A stretch of 64,000 nt of DNA from the NCBI GenBank assembly GCA_024743195.1, contig JANSXE010000014.1:37742-101741 (forward strand). Direction: 5' to 3'. Both the position numbers and the translations under genes were made by a program. The number at the start of each line of letters is the position of its first letter. Within the stretch, counting starts at the first letter, position 1. The notes below the pieces were generated by a model, which saw only the letters and a program-made list of their open reading frames with translations, did no database searches and was not told the origin of the DNA. Positions 45,941 through 53,859 of the stretch are shown one piece after another. This DNA is from Alphaproteobacteria bacterium. Its GTDB lineage: Bacteria > Pseudomonadota > Alphaproteobacteria > UBA8366 > Aestuariispiraceae.

Positions 45941-47323
45941 ATGACAAGCAAGTGGGGGAGAGAGCGTCTCTCCGATGCGGCCAAATCCTCGCTATTCTGG
46001 AATCCCCGAACGGAGACGATGCCGAGAGAGAAGCTGAACGCGCTGCACGCCGCACGTTTGCAGAAGCTCGTTCGGTACGCTTACGAGAACAGTCCCTTCT
46101 ATCGAAAGAAGTTCGACGCCATTGGGCTTGCGCCGGACGATGTTCGCACGGTCGAGGACTTCAAAGCGAAGGTTCCGCTGACCGACAAGCAGGACTTCCT
46201 TGCCCTTCAAGAGGAGAAGCCCGTCTACGGCGAAACGATCGCCGCGCCGGGGGACCGCATCGTACAGCATGCGGAGACATCGGGCACAACGGGCGCGCCA
46301 TTGGCGATTCCTTACACCCAGTACGACACCATGCGATACGGCGAAAGCTGGTGCTCCGCTTACTGGGCGACGGGGATTCGACCTTCTGACAGCTTCTACT
46401 TCGCCTTCGGGTGGGGAAGCTTCGCCGGATTCTGGAGCGCCTACTGGGGCGTTCGGCGGTTTGGCGGACGACTGATTTCCGGTGGCGGGCTGACTGCCGA
46501 AGGGCACATCAAGGCCATCCTCAGGCTAAAGCCTACGGTGTTGGTCGCGACGCCGACTTTCGCGGTCCGGTTGGCGTCCGTGGCGCGCGAAATGGGCGTG
46601 AATCCGGAAGAAACTTCGATCCGATACACAATGCACGCGGGCGAACCCGGTCCGACCGCCCTTCCCGCCCTGCGCAAATCCATCGTCGAGGCGTGGGGCG
46701 CAGAAAACGCCGGCGAGCTGCTCGGCATCGCCGAAATCGGCGCCTTTGCGCCCTGCAACTCGATTGGCGATGGGGTGCATGTGGATGAAATGGCGGTCTT
46801 TAGCTGGGTTATGAACCCGGAAACCGGCAAGGAAGCGGCCGAAGGAGAGATCGGCGAGAACATCATAACCAGCTATTCCAACAGCGCCCAACCGCTTCTC
46901 AACTATCGCACCCATGATCTGGTGCGTCCGCGCCTTAGCTGTCCCTCGGGTCGAACATGGGTGAAGTTCGAGGGGGCGGTCCTGGGGCGCACTGATTTCA
47001 TGGTCACGCTGCGCGGAACCAACGTCTATCAGACCGCCGTCGAGCAGGTTCTGGGCGACATAGACGCCGTCAGCAGCAGCTATGAGCTCCATCTCACGCA
47101 TCAAAACGGGCGGGAGGAGATGGAGGTCCGGTTCGAGCCCCAGCCGGGCGTCGATGCGGACGAGAGCCTGTCCGCGCTCGTCGCAAAGCGCCTTCACCAG
47201 GCGCTCAAGGTCCGGATCGGCGTGGTCGCCGTCGGTTCGGGGTCGCTGCCGCGATACGATCTCAAGACGCGCAGGATTTTCGACCATCGGCCGGCGGAGT
47301 TCCGCCGGCTCCTGGATCGCTAA
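45941..47323 (+). CDS. PaaK-like aryl-CoA ligase
   Basis: This encodes 460 residues. The adenylate-forming fold of phenylacetate-CoA ligases is clear: LVRYAYENSPFYRKKF near the start, HAETSGTTGAPLAIPYTQ (P-loop), FGWGSFAGFWSAYWGVRRFG, RYTMHAGEPGPTALPALRK, TYRTHDL-type LLNYRTHDLVRPRL, and LGRTDFMVTLRGTNVYQTAV. The ending GSLPRYDLKTRRIFDH carries the C-terminal catalytic Lys. It activates a carboxylic acid (phenylacetate or an analogue) with CoA and ATP. The P-loop is slightly atypical. Both hydratases flank it. Confidence 0.88.
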   Translation: MTSKWGRERLSDAAKSSLFWNPRTETMPREKLNALHAARLQKLVRYAYENSPFYRKKFDAIGLAPDDVRTVEDFKAKVPLTDKQDFLALQEEKPVYGETIAAPGDRIVQHAETSGTTGAPLAIPYTQYDTMRYGESWCSAYWATGIRPSDSFYFAFGWGSFAGFWSAYWGVRRFGGRLISGGGLTAEGHIKAILRLKPTVLVATPTFAVRLASVAREMGVNPEETSIRYTMHAGEPGPTALPALRKSIVEAWGAENAGELLGIAEIGAFAPCNSIGDGVHVDEMAVFSWVMNPETGKEAAEGEIGENIITSYSNSAQPLLNYRTHDLVRPRLSCPSGRTWVKFEGAVLGRTDFMVTLRGTNVYQTAVEQVLGDIDAVSSSYELHLTHQNGREEMEVRFEPQPGVDADESLSALVAKRLHQALKVRIGVVAVGSGSLPRYDLKTRRIFDHRPAEFRRLLDR

Positions 47324-47338
47324 GGGAGTGAGGACAAG

Positions 47339-47542
47339 ATGACGGATCAGGAACGCATAGAGTGCATCCAAACTGCGCGGCGGCTGATCGAGCAGGCGGC
47401 CATCGGGGCCTCGAACCCCATGATCGAAACGATCCTGGGCGACGCTGATCAATGCCTCCATTGGGCGCTCTGGAACCTCGGTTCAGATGTCGAGTTCATC
47501 CCTGAACTCGCGCCGGCGCGGCTCGCCGAAGGTGCGGTATGA
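47339..47542 (+). CDS. Small acidic protein in the catabolic operon, function unknown
   Basis: This encodes 67 residues, 15 nt after the ligase, with a ribosome-binding sequence (AGTGAGGAC). It has a helical look: MTDQERIECIQTARRLIEQA, then ETILGDADQCLHWALWNLG. The TGA overlaps the next ATG (ATGA), indicating coupled translation with the second hydratase, which supports that it is real. One Cys and one His-Trp pair (CLHWALW) stand out. I do not recognise a family; it could be a small oxygenase partner or ligase-associated protein. Confidence 0.6.
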   Translation: MTDQERIECIQTARRLIEQAAIGASNPMIETILGDADQCLHWALWNLGSDVEFIPELAPARLAEGAV

Positions 47543-48339
47543 CGGCGTCCGAGAGCTACGAGTTCATCGCGTTCGACCGGCGCGACGCGATCGCGATCAT
47601 GCGGCTGAACAGGCCCGATTCGCTGAACGCCTGGAATGTTCAGATGCGCGCAGAAATGCGGGACGCGGTGCGGTCTTGCGTCGAGGATCCCGATCTTCGG
47701 GTGCTGATTGTCACCGGGACGGGTCGCGCATTCGCGGCAGGCGAAGACGTCCGGGGCATGGGGGACCTGACGGCCCTGGGGCCGAAGGGATTTCGTCGGC
47801 ATGTCAGACTCTTTCACAACATCTTCGACGACATCGAACAGATGGAGGTTCCGGTAATCGCCGCCGTCAACGGTGTGGCGGCGGGCGGCGGGCTCGAACT
47901 CGCATTGTCCTGCGACTTTCGGTTCGCGGCGGACGCGGCCAAGCTCGGCCTGCCGGAAAACAATGTCGGGTTGATCCCGGGATCCGGCGGGATTTCGCGT
48001 CTGGTGAAGCTTGTCGGACCCGCGCGAACAAAACGGCTTGTGATGACGGGAGAGATGATCTCAGCGGCCGACGCTCTTGGACTTGGCCTGGTCGATGAAG
48101 TGCATGCACAGGAAGACCTGTTGCCCACGGCCTTGGCGTTCGCCGAGAAGCTCGCGGCAAAGGCCCCTCTCGCGCTCGGAACGGCCAAGCTTGTGATCAA
48201 TCAGTGCATGAACGTCGACATCGAAACCGGAAGAAACTTCGAACGCCTTGGCCAAAGCGTTCTGAAACTGACCGAAGATCATGCGGAGGGGCGCGCCGCA
48301 TTCGTCGAAAAACGCGCGCCCTCCTTCAAGGGGCGTTGA
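47539..48339 (+). CDS. Enoyl-CoA hydratase/isomerase (second copy)
   Basis: This encodes 266 residues from ATG 47539, overlapping the preceding stop by 4 nt. Motifs are FAAGEDVRGMGDL (oxyanion loop), GVAAGGGLELALSCDFRFA and LGLPENNVGLIPGSGGISRL, retaining both catalytic glutamates. It is only distantly similar to the copy at 45109, so the two probably handle successive intermediates. A 57-codon gene follows. Confidence 0.9.
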   Translation: MTASESYEFIAFDRRDAIAIMRLNRPDSLNAWNVQMRAEMRDAVRSCVEDPDLRVLIVTGTGRAFAAGEDVRGMGDLTALGPKGFRRHVRLFHNIFDDIEQMEVPVIAAVNGVAAGGGLELALSCDFRFAADAAKLGLPENNVGLIPGSGGISRLVKLVGPARTKRLVMTGEMISAADALGLGLVDEVHAQEDLLPTALAFAEKLAAKAPLALGTAKLVINQCMNVDIETGRNFERLGQSVLKLTEDHAEGRAAFVEKRAPSFKGR

Positions 48340-48356
48340 GTGGGGAGTGTCTGAGA

Positions 48357-48530
48357 ATGGTTGACTGGAGCGAGTTGGCGCAGCGCTTGGAAGGGCTTCA
48401 CGCCGATCTCTGGCGCGCGGCCGAGAGCGTTTCCGACGTCGACGAGGCGCAATTGGTGCAGCTTGAAGCAATCTCGATTAGACACATGGCCCATCATATG
48501 CACTATATTGCAGAGTCTGCGGATAAGTGA
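48357..48530 (+). CDS. Very small protein at the end of the catabolic operon
   Basis: This encodes 57 residues from ATG 48357 with GGGGAG about 9 nt upstream. Sequence: MVDWSELAQRLEGLHADLWR, then VDEAQLVQLEAISIRHMAHH and MHYIAESADK. Predicted all-helical with a His/Met-rich end (HMAHHMHY) that could bind metal. It lies 17 nt after the second hydratase on the same strand. No family recognised. Its reality rests on the start signal and position. Confidence 0.5.
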   Translation: MVDWSELAQRLEGLHADLWRAAESVSDVDEAQLVQLEAISIRHMAHHMHYIAESADK

Positions 48531-48580
48531 TTGGCTCTCTTACGGCGTCAGCCGGGCGCGGCGCTGTTAGGGAGCGTCCA

Positions 48581-48608
48581 TTGCAGGTCTTGTACGGCGT
48601 GCTAGGCT
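48581..48608 (+). promoter_or_regulatory. Possible promoter of the branched-chain-type ABC importer
   Basis: TTGCAG (48581-48586) and TAGGCT (48603-48608) are 16 nt apart, about 90 nt before the binding-protein GTG. The -35 is good and the -10 moderate. No copy of the TetR operator at 43618 is visible here. Confidence 0.4.
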
Positions 48609-48695
48609 GCGCGCCGCGTCGTCACAATGGTTTCGTGGAATAGGCTGAGACGAGTCCGAAACGACCGCCGGCCGCAACGTCTGGGAGAAACGCAC

Positions 48696-49922
48696 GTGAG
48701 CACGAGAAAGAGCTATTCCCGCCGTGGAGCACTAGGCCTTATGGGCGCTGCGGCAGGCGCCGGCGCCATCGCCGGCTTCGCGCCGACCAAGTTCGCCATC
48801 GCCCAACCGGCGAAGGTCCGCGTCGGCCTGCTGCTGCCCTATAGCGGCACGTTCGCGCGGATCGGCGAAGCGATCACCAACGCCATGGTGATGCGGTTCG
48901 CCCAGGCGAAGGATATGATGGGCGGTCGTGAGATCGAACTGGTCAAGCTCGATTCCGAGGCGGCCCCGCCGAAGGCGACGGAGAACACCTCCAAGCTGGT
49001 CAACAGCGAGAAAGTGGACGTCCTGGTCGGGCCTGTGCATTCCGGCGTCGCCATGGCGATGGCGAAGATCGCGCGCGAAGAGGGCGTCATCACGGTGATC
49101 CCGAACGCCGGCGCGGACCAGATCACCGGGCCGCTCTGTGCGCCGAACATCTTCCGCGCGTCCTTCTCGAACTGGCAGCCGGGCTATCCGATGGGGCGGG
49201 TGCTGGCCGAGGAAGGCAAGAAGCGCGTCGCCCTGTGCTATTGGAATTACGGCGCGGGCCAGCAGTCCGCCCAAGGCTTCAAGGACGGCTACGCCGACGG
49301 CCTCAAGGAGACCGGGGGCGACGGCGAAATCGTCAAGGAGATCGGCGTCCCCTTCCCGGATGTCGAGTTCCAGTCGGTCCTCTCCGAGATCGCGGCCCTG
49401 AAGCCGGATGCGGTCTACACCTTCTTCGCCGGCGGCGGCGCGGTGAAGTTCGTCAAGGACTGGGCGGCGGCCGGCCTGAAGGACTCCGGCATCGAACTGA
49501 CCGGCGCGGGCTTCCTGACGGAAGGCGTGACCGAGGCGCAGGGCGAGGCCGCAGAGGGGCTGCGCACGACGCTGCACTACGCCGATACGCTGGACAATGA
49601 GGTCAACAAGATCTTCCGCCGGAACTACAAGGAAATGTGGGGCAAGGAAGCGGACGTCTACGGCGTTCAGGGCTACGACACGGCGGAGCTGATCCGCATC
49701 GGCCTCGAAGCCGTCGACGGCGACGTGGGCGCGAAGGACGATATGATCGCCGCCATGGCCGGCGCGACCATCGACAGCCCGCGCGGGCCGCTCAGCCTCT
49801 CACCGGCCCATAACCCCGTGCAGAACTTCTACCTGCGCAAGGTGGTGAACGGGGTCAATACGGTGGAGCGCATCGCCGTCGAGGCGCTGGCGGATCCGGC
49901 CAAGGGCTGCCGGATGGGCTGA
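48696..49922 (+). CDS. ABC importer substrate-binding protein, branched-chain amino acid (Leu/Ile/Val) type
   Basis: This encodes 408 residues from GTG 48696 with GGGAG 8 nt upstream. The signal carries twin arginines (SRRGALGLMGAAAG), so Tat export is possible. The mature part shows the type I binding-protein fold: VRVGLLLPYSGTFARIGEAI, SEKVDVLVGPVHSGVAMAMA, RASFSNWQPGYPMGRVLAEE and YGVQGYDTAELIRIGLEAV. In aromatic-degradation clusters such proteins often bind aromatic acids rather than amino acids; here context favours the substrate of the PaaK-like ligase. Two terminator-like hairpins follow. Confidence 0.88.
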   Translation: MSTRKSYSRRGALGLMGAAAGAGAIAGFAPTKFAIAQPAKVRVGLLLPYSGTFARIGEAITNAMVMRFAQAKDMMGGREIELVKLDSEAAPPKATENTSKLVNSEKVDVLVGPVHSGVAMAMAKIAREEGVITVIPNAGADQITGPLCAPNIFRASFSNWQPGYPMGRVLAEEGKKRVALCYWNYGAGQQSAQGFKDGYADGLKETGGDGEIVKEIGVPFPDVEFQSVLSEIAALKPDAVYTFFAGGGAVKFVKDWAAAGLKDSGIELTGAGFLTEGVTEAQGEAAEGLRTTLHYADTLDNEVNKIFRRNYKEMWGKEADVYGVQGYDTAELIRIGLEAVDGDVGAKDDMIAAMAGATIDSPRGPLSLSPAHNPVQNFYLRKVVNGVNTVERIAVEALADPAKGCRMG

Positions 49923-49935
49923 CGCCCAGCTTACA

Positions 49936-50027
49936 GGGACGGGGCCGGCGTCAGACCCGCCGAGCCGGCCCCGTCCCCCTCTACAAACCCGGCCGGCGCC
50001 CCATTATGCGGGGCCGGCCGGGTTTTT
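49936..50027 (+). terminator. Two tandem strong hairpins after the binding-protein gene
   Basis: The first hairpin has perfect 14-bp arms at 49936-49949 and 49964-49977. The second has perfect 12-bp arms at 49986-49997 and 50013-50024, followed by a T-run (TTTTT from 50023). They lie between the binding protein and the permease genes. A leaky terminator here would give excess binding protein over membrane components. Confidence 0.75.
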
Positions 50028-50125
50028 AGAGGGGCGACGCCGCGAGGGCGGCGGCCAAAGACAACGAGCGGGATCGCGGCGGCGTCTCGGCGTCGGTCGC
50101 GGCGCAGTCACGAAGTGCGGTTGGG

Positions 50126-51037
50126 ATGGATCTGACACTGCTTCTCATCCAGGCGCTGAACGGCGTTCAGTACGGGCTCTTGCTGTTCTTGATCGCAAGC
50201 GGCCTGACGATCGTCTTCGGCATCATGGGCGTCATCAATCTGGCGCACGGCTCATTCTATATGATCGGCGCCTATCTGGCCTATTCGCTGACCGCTTGGA
50301 CAGGCCACATCTTTTGGGCCGTGCTGCTGGGCGCGCCCTTGGCCGCGCTGCTGGGGCTGGTGGTGGAGCGGCTGTTCATCGTCCATCTCTATCACCGCGA
50401 TCATCTGCAGCAGGTGTTGCTGACCTTCGGGCTGATCCTGATCTTCAACGAGGTGCAGTCGATCATCTGGGGCGACGACCCGCACAGCGTCGCCAAGCCG
50501 GAGTTTCTGGAGTTCTCGATTCCGCTCACCGACGTTCAGTCCTATCCCGCCTACAATCTCTTTCTCGGGGTCGTCTGTCTGGCGCTGGCCGGCGTGATGT
50601 ACTGGGTCGTGCAGAAGACCCGGCTCGGCATGCGCATCCGGGCCGGCTCCTCCAATCCGGAGATGATCCAGGCGCTCGGGATCAACACCAAGGTGCTGTT
50701 CGCCACCGTCTTCTCGATCGGGGTGACGATGGCCGCGCTGGCCGGGCTGCTGGCCGCGCCGGAGCGCTCGGTCTATCCCGGGATCGGCGAGCAGGTGCTG
50801 ATCATCAGCTTCGTCGTGGTCGTGATCGGCGGCATCGGGTCGATCAAGGGCGCGTTCGTCGGCGCTCTGATGATCGGGCTGTTCGACAGCCTGGGCTCCA
50901 CTATCCTGCGCAGCATGGACCATATCGAGCTGGTGAGCGGCCTCAGCGTCGACAACCTGACCTCCGTCACCATCTACGCGCTGATGGCGGCGATCCTGCT
51001 GTGGCGGCCCGCGGGCCTCTACGGCCGCGCCCAGTGA
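50126..51037 (+). CDS. Branched-chain-type ABC importer permease (LivH-like)
   Basis: This encodes 303 residues with about eight membrane helices. LivH features are LNGVQYGLLLFLIASGLTIV, FGIMGVINLAHGSFYMIGAY, RAGSSNPEMIQALGINTKVL and FVVVVIGGIGSIKGAFVGA. The last includes the EAA-like loop that contacts the ATPases. It starts 204 nt after the binding protein, beyond the hairpins. Confidence 0.92.
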   Translation: MDLTLLLIQALNGVQYGLLLFLIASGLTIVFGIMGVINLAHGSFYMIGAYLAYSLTAWTGHIFWAVLLGAPLAALLGLVVERLFIVHLYHRDHLQQVLLTFGLILIFNEVQSIIWGDDPHSVAKPEFLEFSIPLTDVQSYPAYNLFLGVVCLALAGVMYWVVQKTRLGMRIRAGSSNPEMIQALGINTKVLFATVFSIGVTMAALAGLLAAPERSVYPGIGEQVLIISFVVVVIGGIGSIKGAFVGALMIGLFDSLGSTILRSMDHIELVSGLSVDNLTSVTIYALMAAILLWRPAGLYGRAQ

Positions 51038-51065
51038 CGCCCGGCGCGTTTCAGGAGAGCCCGAT

Positions 51066-52079
51066 ATGGTGACGATTCCCCGTCTTTCCGCGCTTTTGGT
51101 GCTGGCCGCCGTCGTGATCGGCCTGGCCCTCGCGCCGGTCTATGGCGAGACCTACGCGATCAAGGTCGCGACCCGCATGGTGGTCTTCGCGATCTTCGCG
51201 ATGAGCCTCGACCTGCTGCTCGGCTATACCGGTCTGGTGAGCTTCGGCCACGCCGCCTTCTTCGGGATCGCGGCCTACAGCCTGCAGATCTTCTCGCCGG
51301 AGTACGAGGCGGCGAACCTGCTCGTCGCCCTGCCGGTGGTGCTGGGCGTTACGGCGGCCGCGGGCGCGCTGATCGGCGCGCTGGTGGTGCGGACAAGCGG
51401 CATCTACTTCATCATGGTGACGCTCGCCTTCGCGCAGATGCTGTTCTACTTCTTCCACGACAGCCAGATCGCCGGCGGCAGCGACGGCGCCTATATCTGG
51501 GTGAAGCCGGTGCTGGCGCTCGGACAGACGGTGCTGCTCGATTTCGAAAGCCGCGAGACCCTGCTCTGGTTCTCCATCGCCGCCATGCTGGCCGTCTACG
51601 CCCTGCTCGTGGTGCTTCTGCGCTCGCCCTTCGGGCAGGTGATCCAGGGCATCAAGGTGAACGAGCACCGCATGCGCGCGCTCGGCTACGACACCTATCG
51701 CTACAAGCTGGTGAGCTTCGTGATCTCGGCGACGGTGGCGGGCCTGGCCGGCTTCATTTTCGCCTGCATCGACGGCTATGTGGCGCCCGAGCTTCTGGGG
51801 TGGCACGAAAGCGGCGTCGGCCTCGTCATGGTGATCCTGGGGGGCATGGGCACGCTTCTGGGGCCGATCGTCGGCGCGGTGGCCTTCCTCGGCGTCGAGG
51901 AGCTTGCGAAGGAGCGGGCGCTGGTCGGGCCGCTGGCGGAGAATTTCCAGATCGTCATAGGCGTCTTCGTCATCGCGGTGGTGCTGCTGTTGAAGAATGG
52001 GCTGGTCGGAACGCTCGCCGGGGCGGGCAAGCCGCCTGCGCCGACGCCCGAAGACGAGACTGCGGGAGACAAGTCGTGA
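51066..52079 (+). CDS. Branched-chain-type ABC importer permease (LivM-like)
   Basis: This encodes 337 residues from ATG 51066 with CAGGAG upstream. LivM features are FAIFAMSLDLLLGYTGLVSF, GHAAFFGIAAYSLQI, VNEHRMRALGYDTYRYKLVS and GGMGTLLGPIVGAVAF. About ten membrane helices. Its TGA overlaps the GTG of the next gene by 4 nt. Second permease of the heterodimer. Confidence 0.92.
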   Translation: MVTIPRLSALLVLAAVVIGLALAPVYGETYAIKVATRMVVFAIFAMSLDLLLGYTGLVSFGHAAFFGIAAYSLQIFSPEYEAANLLVALPVVLGVTAAAGALIGALVVRTSGIYFIMVTLAFAQMLFYFFHDSQIAGGSDGAYIWVKPVLALGQTVLLDFESRETLLWFSIAAMLAVYALLVVLLRSPFGQVIQGIKVNEHRMRALGYDTYRYKLVSFVISATVAGLAGFIFACIDGYVAPELLGWHESGVGLVMVILGGMGTLLGPIVGAVAFLGVEELAKERALVGPLAENFQIVIGVFVIAVVLLLKNGLVGTLAGAGKPPAPTPEDETAGDKS

Positions 52080-52828
52080 GCGAGGCCGTTCTGCGCACCG
52101 AGGCCGTCAGCAAGAGCTTCGGCGGCCTGCATGCGGTGAAGAGCGTCACGCTCGACTTCTTCACCGGTCAGGTGGACGTGGTCATCGGCCCGAACGGCGC
52201 CGGCAAGACGACGCTGATCAACCTCCTGTCCGGCGATCTGCCGCCCAGCTCCGGGCGCATCGCCTATCGCGGCCAGGACATCACGGCCATGCCGCCGCAT
52301 CGGATTTCGCAACTCGGGCTCGGGCGCAGCTACCAGCGCACCAACATCTTTCCGGAATTCACCTGCTATCGGAACGTGTGGCTGGCGGCGCAGTCGCGCA
52401 TGCGCTCTTCGATGCGGTTCTTCCGGCCGGCCTCGGCGCGCAAGGACGTGGCGGCGCGCGCCGATCGGGCGATCGAGCTTGCGGGCCTGACGAAGCGCGC
52501 GCACGACGTCGCCGCCAATGTCAGCCACGGCGAACAGCGTCAGCTCGAGGTCGCCATGCTGCTCGCCACGGAGCCGGAGGTGCTGCTGCTCGACGAGCCG
52601 CTGGCGGGCATGGGGCCGGAGGAGACGGAGAACATCATCCAGCTCATCCACACCCTGAAGGCGACCCACTGCGTGGTGCTGATCGAGCACGATATGGACG
52701 CCGTCTTCGCGGTCGCCGACCAGCTCACCGTCATGGTGAACGGCGAGGTGCTGGCGACCGGCGCCCCGGATCAGATCCGCGCCAACGAGACCGTGCGCGA
52801 AGCCTATCTCGGCGACGAGACGATCTGA
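52076..52828 (+). CDS. Branched-chain-type ABC importer ATPase (LivG-like)
   Basis: This encodes 250 residues from GTG 52076, fixed by the GTGA overlap. Motifs are Walker A GPNGAGKTTLINLLSG, Q-loop region LGRSYQRTNIFPEFT, a variant signature VSHGEQRQLEVAM (typical of LivG), Walker B VLLLDEPLAGMGPEET and H-loop LIEHDMDAVF. Works with the LivF-like ATPase 32 nt downstream. Confidence 0.92.
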   Translation: MSEAVLRTEAVSKSFGGLHAVKSVTLDFFTGQVDVVIGPNGAGKTTLINLLSGDLPPSSGRIAYRGQDITAMPPHRISQLGLGRSYQRTNIFPEFTCYRNVWLAAQSRMRSSMRFFRPASARKDVAARADRAIELAGLTKRAHDVAANVSHGEQRQLEVAMLLATEPEVLLLDEPLAGMGPEETENIIQLIHTLKATHCVVLIEHDMDAVFAVADQLTVMVNGEVLATGAPDQIRANETVREAYLGDETI

Positions 52829-52860
52829 GGGACGGCGGAATAGGGACAGGGAGCTGCGTG

Positions 52861-53613
52861 ATGGCGGAAACCGGCGTCGCCGAGAAACTGGACCAGCGGA
52901 CGGCCGATGCGGCCCTCGCCTTCCAGGACGTGCACACGCATTACGGCGCGAGTCACATCCTGCGCGGGGTGAGCTTCCGCCTGGGCCGGGGCGAGTGCGT
53001 CAGCCTGATGGGCCGCAACGGCATGGGCAAGTCGACGACCTTGCGCACCGCGATGGGCGTCGTCCGCCCGAGCGGCGGCGAGGTGACCCATTTCGGCGCG
53101 CGCGCCAACGGGCGGCCCAGCTATCGCAGCGCGACCGAGGGGCTGGCCTACGTTCCGGAAGGCCGCGGCATTTTTCCGAATCTGACCGTGCGCGAGAATC
53201 TTGTTGTGGCGGCGCGGCCAGGACGCGACGGGCGCCGCGATTGGGATCTGGAGCGTGTGCTCGAGCTCTTCCCGCGTCTCGCGGAGCGGATCGACAACTG
53301 GGGCAACAACCTCTCCGGCGGCGAGCAGCAGATGCTGACCATCGGCCGCGCGCTGATGACCAACCCGGACGTGCTGCTGCTCGACGAGGCGACGGAGGGT
53401 CTGGCCCCGCTGATCCGCGAGGAGATCTGGCGCGTGCTGGGCGAGATCAAACGGGCGGGCATCGCCTGCCTCGTCGTCGACAAGAACGTCAAGCGGCTGG
53501 TCGAGATCTGCGACCGCCACCTGCTTCTGGTGAAGGGCGAGATCGTCTTCGAAGGCGACGGCGAGGCCCTGATGGCCGACGCTGACTTCCTGCACCGGCA
53601 TCTGGGGGTGTGA
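52861..53613 (+). CDS. Branched-chain-type ABC importer ATPase (LivF-like)
   Basis: This encodes 250 residues from ATG 52861. Motifs are Walker A GRNGMGKSTTLRTAMG, YVPEGRGIFPNLTVRENL (diagnostic of LivF), signature LSGGEQQMLTIGRAL and Walker B VLLLDEATEGLAPLI. The H-loop histidine of other LivF proteins (EQN or EHN) reads VVDKNVKRL, i.e. Lys-Asn. A 20-residue N-terminal extension precedes the domain. Last gene of the importer. Confidence 0.92.
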   Translation: MAETGVAEKLDQRTADAALAFQDVHTHYGASHILRGVSFRLGRGECVSLMGRNGMGKSTTLRTAMGVVRPSGGEVTHFGARANGRPSYRSATEGLAYVPEGRGIFPNLTVRENLVVAARPGRDGRRDWDLERVLELFPRLAERIDNWGNNLSGGEQQMLTIGRALMTNPDVLLLDEATEGLAPLIREEIWRVLGEIKRAGIACLVVDKNVKRLVEICDRHLLLVKGEIVFEGDGEALMADADFLHRHLGV

Positions 53614-53646
53614 AGCGTCGCCGCGCGGACGCGGGCGCAAAAACTG

Positions 53647-53678
53647 TTGTGTCCCAGATTTCTTGTGTCCCCGATTTT
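53647..53678. repeat. Two tandem 16-bp units, possible insertion-element remnant
   Basis: 53647-53662 and 53663-53678 are adjacent units matching at 14 of 16 positions (TTGTGTCCCxGATTTx). They differ in style from the GC-rich surroundings. I cannot tell whether they are an old insertion-sequence end or regulatory sites. Confidence 0.4.
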
Positions 53679-53693
53679 TGAGGGGCAATTGAG

Positions 53694-53803
53694 CCCTCCT
53701 CACCCTGAGGAGGGCGCGTCAGCGCCCATCTCGATGGGTCGGCGCGGCCGGCAAGCGCCCCGCATCCTTCGAGACGCCGCCTGTCGGCGGCACCTCAGGA
53801 TGA
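53694..53803. repeat. Extragenic palindromic element, probable dispersed repeat
   Basis: A perfect 9-bp hairpin (53694-53702 with 53706-53714) opens the element. A sequence near the end (53791-53803, CACCTCAGGATGA) is the near-inverse of 53700-53712, giving an overall imperfect palindrome of about 110 bp. The phrases CCTCACCCTGAGGAGG, CATCCTTCGAGACGC and CACCTCAGGATGACGG are the kind I recall repeated between genes in many alphaproteobacteria. It lies between the convergent importer operons. Copy number in this genome cannot be seen. Confidence 0.6.
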
Positions 53804-53859
53804 CGGGTCATGTCATGAGTACAAGCGGAAGCTCCTTCACCGTGAAGAGGCCTCGCGCC

